Source: DAITPV01 sp050692555
GTDB lineage: Bacteria > Actinomycetota > UBA4738 > CALAEC01
Assembly (NCBI GenBank): GCA_050692555.1
Contig: JBOGVS010000025.1
Coordinates: 1 to 52,364 of the forward strand
DNA length: 52,364 bases
Direction: 5' to 3'
The notes below the pieces were generated by a model. The model did no database searches and was not told where the DNA came from. It saw only the letters and a program-made list of their open reading frames with translations. The position numbers and the translations under genes were made by a program. The first letter of the stretch is position 1; each line of letters starts with the position of its first letter. Positions 48,964 to 52,364 of this stretch are shown here, piece after piece.

Positions 48964-50787
48964 CTACTCCACGGTGACAGACTTAGCCAGGTTCCTCGGC
49001 TGGTCGACGTCGCAGCCCCGGAGCTTGGCGATGTGGTACGCCAGGAGCTGAAGCGGCACCGAAACCACCACCGGGGAGAGCAGCTCCGGCGTTCGGGGGA
49101 CTTCCAGGACGTGGTCGGCGTACCTGCTGATCTCCGAGTTACCTTCGGTGGCCACGGCGATGACGTCGGCCCCCCGAGCCTTGACCTCCTGGATGTTGGA
49201 GAGAACCTTGGGGTACACGTGGCACTCGGTGGCCACCGCCACCACCGGGACCCCCGGCTCCACCAGGGCGATCGGACCGTGCTTGAGCTCCCCGGCCGGG
49301 TATCCCTCGGCGTGGATGTACGAGATCTCCTTGAGCTTCAGCGCTCCCTCGAGGGCCGCGGGGTAGCCGGTGTGCCGCCCGATGAACAGGAAGTCCCGGG
49401 CCGTGTGGTATCGGTCGGCCAGCTCACGGATCTCTTGGTCGAGCGCAAGGGCGGCCCGCACCTTGGCCGGCAGTTCCAGCATCTCTTCCACTGCCGTCCC
49501 GATCTCCCCGGGCAACATGGTCCTTCGCATCTGGGCCAGGTACAGGGCCAGGAGGTCGAGGGCCACCATCTGGGTGGCGAACGTCTTGGTGGCGGCCACG
49601 CCGATCTCCGGCCCGGCGTGGGTGTACATCACCGCATCGGCCTCCCTGGCCACCGACGATCCCACGGTATTGGTGATGGCCAGGACCCACGACTGCTGCC
49701 CCTTGGCGTGGCGGACGGCTTCCAAGGTGTCGATGGTCTCCCCCGACTGCGAAACCGCCAGCGTCAGGGTGTTCCGGTCCAGCACGGGGTCCCGATAACG
49801 GAACTCGCTGGCGATCTCGATCTCCACCGGAAGCCTGGTCCAGTGCTCGATGGCGTACTTGGCCACCAGGCCGGAGTGGAACGCGGTGCCGCAGGCCACC
49901 ACGAACACCTTTTCCACCGCCCGGATGGCCTCCTCGCTCATCCGCAGCTCGTCCAGCCGGTGGACTCCTCCCCGGGTTCGTCCCCGGATCGTGTCCCGGA
50001 TGGCCATCGGCTGCTCGTGGATCTCCTTCAGCATGAAGTCGTCGTATCCGCCCTTCTCCGCTCGGCGAAGGTCCCATTCGTCTTTCAGGGGCTCAACGGC
50101 AGCCTCGACGCCCTGGAGATCGGTGATCCGAACGCGGTCCCTACGGATCTCGGCGATTTGTCCTTCGCCCAGGGCGACGATCTTGCGGGTCCGGGTGAGC
50201 AGAGCGGGAGCATCCGAGGCCAGGAGATTCTCCCCCTCGCCCAAACCGACCAGCATCGGAGAGGACACCCGGACGCCCACGATCACGTCGGGGTCGTCGG
50301 CCGTGAGCACCACCAGGGCGTAGGCGCCCTCCAGCTCACGCACGGCCTCGCGGACCGCCGCGGGGAGATCGCCATCGAACCTCTCCTCGATCAGGTGAGA
50401 GATGCACTCGGTGTCCGTATCCGAGGTGAACGGGTGCCCTCGGGCCTCCAGCTGCTCACGGAGCTCGTGGAAGTTCTCGATGATGCCGTTGTGGATGACC
50501 GCGATGCGACCATGGCAGTCGACATGAGGGTGGGCGTTGCGGTCGGTGGGCTGGCCGTGAGTGGCCCAGCGGGTGTGGCCCATGCCCACCCCGCCCCGGG
50601 GTGAGCCGTTCTCGGCCAGCTCCTTCTCGAGCATCTCGAGCTTTCCGGCCCGCTTGACCACGTCCAGCCGGCCGTTGAGCACTGCAATGCCCGCTGAGTC
50701 ATAGCCCCTGTATTCCAGACGATGAAGCCCCTCCAGGATGATGGGGAGCGCCTCGTCGGACCCGACATAGCCGACGATTCCGCACAT
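48964..50787 (-). CDS. glmS: Glutamine-fructose-6-phosphate aminotransferase
   Basis: First step of UDP-GlcNAc synthesis. 607 aa. The N-terminal glutaminase starts MCGIVGYVG with nucleophile Cys2 after Met removal, followed by GHTRWATHGQPTDRNAHPH. The two SIS domains have VACGTAFHSG, SQSGETIDTLEA and AYHIAKLRGCDVDQPRNLAKSVTVE at the end. No glmS ribozyme-like structure is evident in the 44-base gap upstream. Confidence 0.97.
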   Translation of the reverse strand: MCGIVGYVGSDEALPIILEGLHRLEYRGYDSAGIAVLNGRLDVVKRAGKLEMLEKELAENGSPRGGVGMGHTRWATHGQPTDRNAHPHVDCHGRIAVIHNGIIENFHELREQLEARGHPFTSDTDTECISHLIEERFDGDLPAAVREAVRELEGAYALVVLTADDPDVIVGVRVSSPMLVGLGEGENLLASDAPALLTRTRKIVALGEGQIAEIRRDRVRITDLQGVEAAVEPLKDEWDLRRAEKGGYDDFMLKEIHEQPMAIRDTIRGRTRGGVHRLDELRMSEEAIRAVEKVFVVACGTAFHSGLVAKYAIEHWTRLPVEIEIASEFRYRDPVLDRNTLTLAVSQSGETIDTLEAVRHAKGQQSWVLAITNTVGSSVAREADAVMYTHAGPEIGVAATKTFATQMVALDLLALYLAQMRRTMLPGEIGTAVEEMLELPAKVRAALALDQEIRELADRYHTARDFLFIGRHTGYPAALEGALKLKEISYIHAEGYPAGELKHGPIALVEPGVPVVAVATECHVYPKVLSNIQEVKARGADVIAVATEGNSEISRYADHVLEVPRTPELLSPVVVSVPLQLLAYHIAKLRGCDVDQPRNLAKSVTVE

Positions 50788-50831
50788 GAGAAGGGGATTC
50801 TACAGGAGCGGAGGTCCCCCCGACCCCCCGG

Positions 50832-52166
50832 TCAGGCCTGCAGGGCTTCCTCGACCGCCGACGCCACCGCGGTTGCGTGGCGACGGGCCTCGTCCTCGGT
50901 CTCCGCCTCGACCATCACCCTGATCACCGGCTCGGTTCCCGATGCCCGCACCACCACCCGGCCCCGATCACCGAGCCCCTCCTCGGCGGCAGCCACGGCT
51001 TCGGCCACCACGGCCGATCCGTCCAAGGCCCCCGGATCGGTCACCCGGACGCTCTCCAGCACCTGGGGGAACCGGGACATGGTCGAGGCGAGCTCACCGA
51101 CGGTCGTTCCGCGGCGGGCCGCCAGCGACAGGAACTTCACCGCGGTAAGCAGACCGTCTCCGGTGGTGGCGTGGTCTCGGAAGATCACGTGGCCCGACTG
51201 CTCTCCGCCCAGGACCGCGCCGGTCCTTAGCATCTCCTCGAGGACGTAGCGGTCTCCGACCCTGGTCTCCACCACGGCGATCCCGGCCTTCTCCATGGCT
51301 CGACGGAACCCCAGGTTGGCCATCACGGTGACCACGACCGCGTCCCCGGACAGCCTCCCGGCCTCCTTCATGGCCACGGCACAGGCGGCGATGACCTGAT
51401 CGCCGTCGACGATGTTCCCCTCTGCGTCGGTGAACAGGGCCCGATCCGCGTCGCCGTCGTGGGCCACCCCTGCGTCGGCGCCCATGCGCCGGACGGCCTC
51501 GGCCACGACCTCCGGGTGCGTGGCGCCGCAGCCCACGTTGATTCGAGACCCGTCCGAGTCGGCGTTCAGGGCGTGGACCTCGGCCCCCAGGCGGCGAAGG
51601 ATCTGTGGGGCGAGGCGGAACGCCGCGCCGTTGCCGCAGTCGACCACCACCCGCATCCCGTCCAGGGGTCCGTCGGCGGCGGCCTCCAGATGGTCGAGGT
51701 ACCGGTCCACCTCGGCGGCCACGTCAGTGACCCGCCCGACCCCCTGGCCCTCCGGCCTGGGACCATCCCCCTGTCGAAGGAGCCGCTCGATCCGGTCCTC
51801 GGTGTCGTCCGGGAGCTTCATCCCGTCTCCGGAGAAGAACTTGATCCCGTTGTCCTCGGGCGGGTTGTGGGAGGCCGAGATCACGGCGCCGGCGCGGGCA
51901 CCCAGGTCCATGGCCATGAACGCCACCGCCGGTGTGGGAACCACCCCGGCCCGAAACACGTCTCCCCCCGCCGAGCACACCCCCGCGGAGAGGGCGCCCT
52001 GGAGCATGGGACCGGACAGGCGGGTGTCTCGCCCGATCAGGATGGCCGGGCGGCCTTCCCCCCCCAGGACGTCCACGGCCGCACGCCCGAGGGCGAACGC
52101 CAACTCGGGAGTGAGGTCCCGGTTCGCGACGCCGCGGACGCCGTCGGTGCCGAACAGCCGCGTCAC
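50832..52166 (-). CDS. glmM: Phosphoglucosamine mutase
   Basis: Converts glucosamine-6-phosphate to glucosamine-1-phosphate. 444 aa from GTG 52166. RLFGTDGVRGVAN is the conserved start, the phospho-serine is in VISASHNPPEDNGIKFF, the metal loop is AHDGDADRALF, GGEQSGHVIF binds the sugar and RASGTEPVIRVMVE the phosphate. A frame extending to ATG 52250 is open but overlaps the promoter, so GTG is preferred. Confidence 0.96.
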   Translation of the reverse strand: MTRLFGTDGVRGVANRDLTPELAFALGRAAVDVLGGEGRPAILIGRDTRLSGPMLQGALSAGVCSAGGDVFRAGVVPTPAVAFMAMDLGARAGAVISASHNPPEDNGIKFFSGDGMKLPDDTEDRIERLLRQGDGPRPEGQGVGRVTDVAAEVDRYLDHLEAAADGPLDGMRVVVDCGNGAAFRLAPQILRRLGAEVHALNADSDGSRINVGCGATHPEVVAEAVRRMGADAGVAHDGDADRALFTDAEGNIVDGDQVIAACAVAMKEAGRLSGDAVVVTVMANLGFRRAMEKAGIAVVETRVGDRYVLEEMLRTGAVLGGEQSGHVIFRDHATTGDGLLTAVKFLSLAARRGTTVGELASTMSRFPQVLESVRVTDPGALDGSAVVAEAVAAAEEGLGDRGRVVVRASGTEPVIRVMVEAETEDEARRHATAVASAVEEALQA

Positions 52167-52172
52167 CCGAAA

Positions 52173-52178
52173 ATCATA
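52173..52178 (-). promoter_or_regulatory. -10 box giving a leaderless glmM transcript
   Basis: TATGAT lies six bases upstream of GTG 52166 with no ribosome binding site in between. Transcription starting about seven bases after the box would begin at the GTG itself, the usual geometry of actinobacterial leaderless mRNAs. No -35 box is evident. Confidence 0.55.
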
Positions 52179-52286
52179 CTGGGTAAGTTGATGCGGCCGA
52201 TCCGACGAGCCTCGGCCTGCGTCGGCCGGGCGGGACAGGCTAGTCATCATGAGGCGGCCGGTCTATCCCTGAAGATTCGTGGATCA

Positions 52287-52305
52287 CCCGCGGATGGACC
52301 GCGGG
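52287..52305. other. Small hairpin upstream of the transposase start
   Basis: CCCGCGG and CCGCGGG pair over 7 bp around ATGGA, 27 bases before ATG 52333. It is in the 5' non-coding end of the putative insertion sequence and could belong to its end or to an RNA encoded there. Confidence 0.35.
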
Positions 52306-52332
52306 AGGAGCCACACAGGGAGGAGACCGGCC

Positions 52333-52364
52333 ATGGACAACGTTACGCACCTCGGTCTGGACGT
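52333..52364 (+). mobile_element. Start of a probable IS110-family transposase, cut by the window edge
   Basis: AGGAGA lies just before ATG 52333. Only MDNVTHLGLD and part of a valine codon are present. This matches the beginning of IS110-type DEDD transposases, where a V-GLDVHK segment carries the first catalytic Asp. Ten codons are too few for certainty. The window ending inside a repeated element agrees with an assembly break. Confidence 0.45.

Noticed and set aside
50815..50831. Third dispersed copy of the C-run repeat between glmS and glmM
   Set aside because: Only a C6-GA-C6 run is shared; the GGCGAGC/GCTCGCC arms are absent, so similarity may be chance.
50788..50831. glmS ribozyme
   Set aside because: The gap upstream of glmS is only 44 bases, too short for the ribozyme, and shows no matching core.

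Overview
The window is 52 kb of GC-rich, gene-dense bacterial chromosome. The best fit is an uncultured member of the Actinomycetota. Reasons: the GuaB3-type IMP dehydrogenase next to guaA; the sucC-sucD-DUF6350-purN/purH neighbourhood; the glmM-glmS-acpS-nnr-alr-tsaE-tsaB-rimI-tsaD-galE order with groES-groEL close by (resembling the mycobacterial groEL1-tsaD-alr-glmS-glmM region); a class-E-like sortase; many GTG starts; and starts that sit directly behind a -10 box. Both ends lie in repeated DNA: a 76-bp tandem repeat on the left and what looks like the first codons of an IS110-type transposase on the right. This is what one expects where an assembly breaks. No tRNA, rRNA or CRISPR array was seen.

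Left part (1-13.6 kb): tandem repeat, small hypothetical gene, isocitrate dehydrogenase divergent from citrate synthase, a CBS-domain protein, a broken MaoC dehydratase and an atypical gene. Then comes a leftward block purH - aapJQMP-like amino-acid ABC transporter - folD - metF - MFS exporter (one-carbon, purine and amino-acid supply). Middle (13.6-25.1 kb): small membrane proteins on the plus strand are interleaved with the leftward purN and sucCD-DUF6350 genes. Next are the B12-binding subunit of methylmalonyl-CoA mutase, a membrane-anchored Rieske-like protein without its cluster ligands, pcrA, a TauE-type exporter and a type IV (AbiEi/AbiEii-like) toxin-antitoxin pair with its own promoter and operator-like repeats.

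The 25.1-33.8 kb part holds two frameshifted membrane-protein genes, guaA-guaB3, an orphan sortase, and a phosphodiesterase-APS kinase pair behind a structured leader. The 33.9-39.6 kb part is the most unusual. It holds a small family of secreted proteins with nearly the same signal peptide and lysine-rich KKGVTKKK motif but different beta-rich C-terminal domains. One member is frameshifted, one is a relic, and two are followed by degenerate copies of the 3' end of the neighbouring galE gene, a footprint of repeated tandem duplication. groES-groEL, with a perfect CIRCE operator, lies inside this region.

The right part (39.6-52.2 kb) is one long leftward run, many genes overlapping by 1-8 bases: glmM, glmS, acpS, nnr, alr, alpha/beta hydrolase, P1 peptidase, uracil-DNA glycosylase, tsaE, tsaB, rimI, tsaD, galE. 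It links UDP-GlcNAc and D-alanine supply for peptidoglycan, cofactor repair, DNA repair and t6A tRNA modification. A second copy of the left-end repeat sits between acpS and nnr and supplies the stop codon of acpS.
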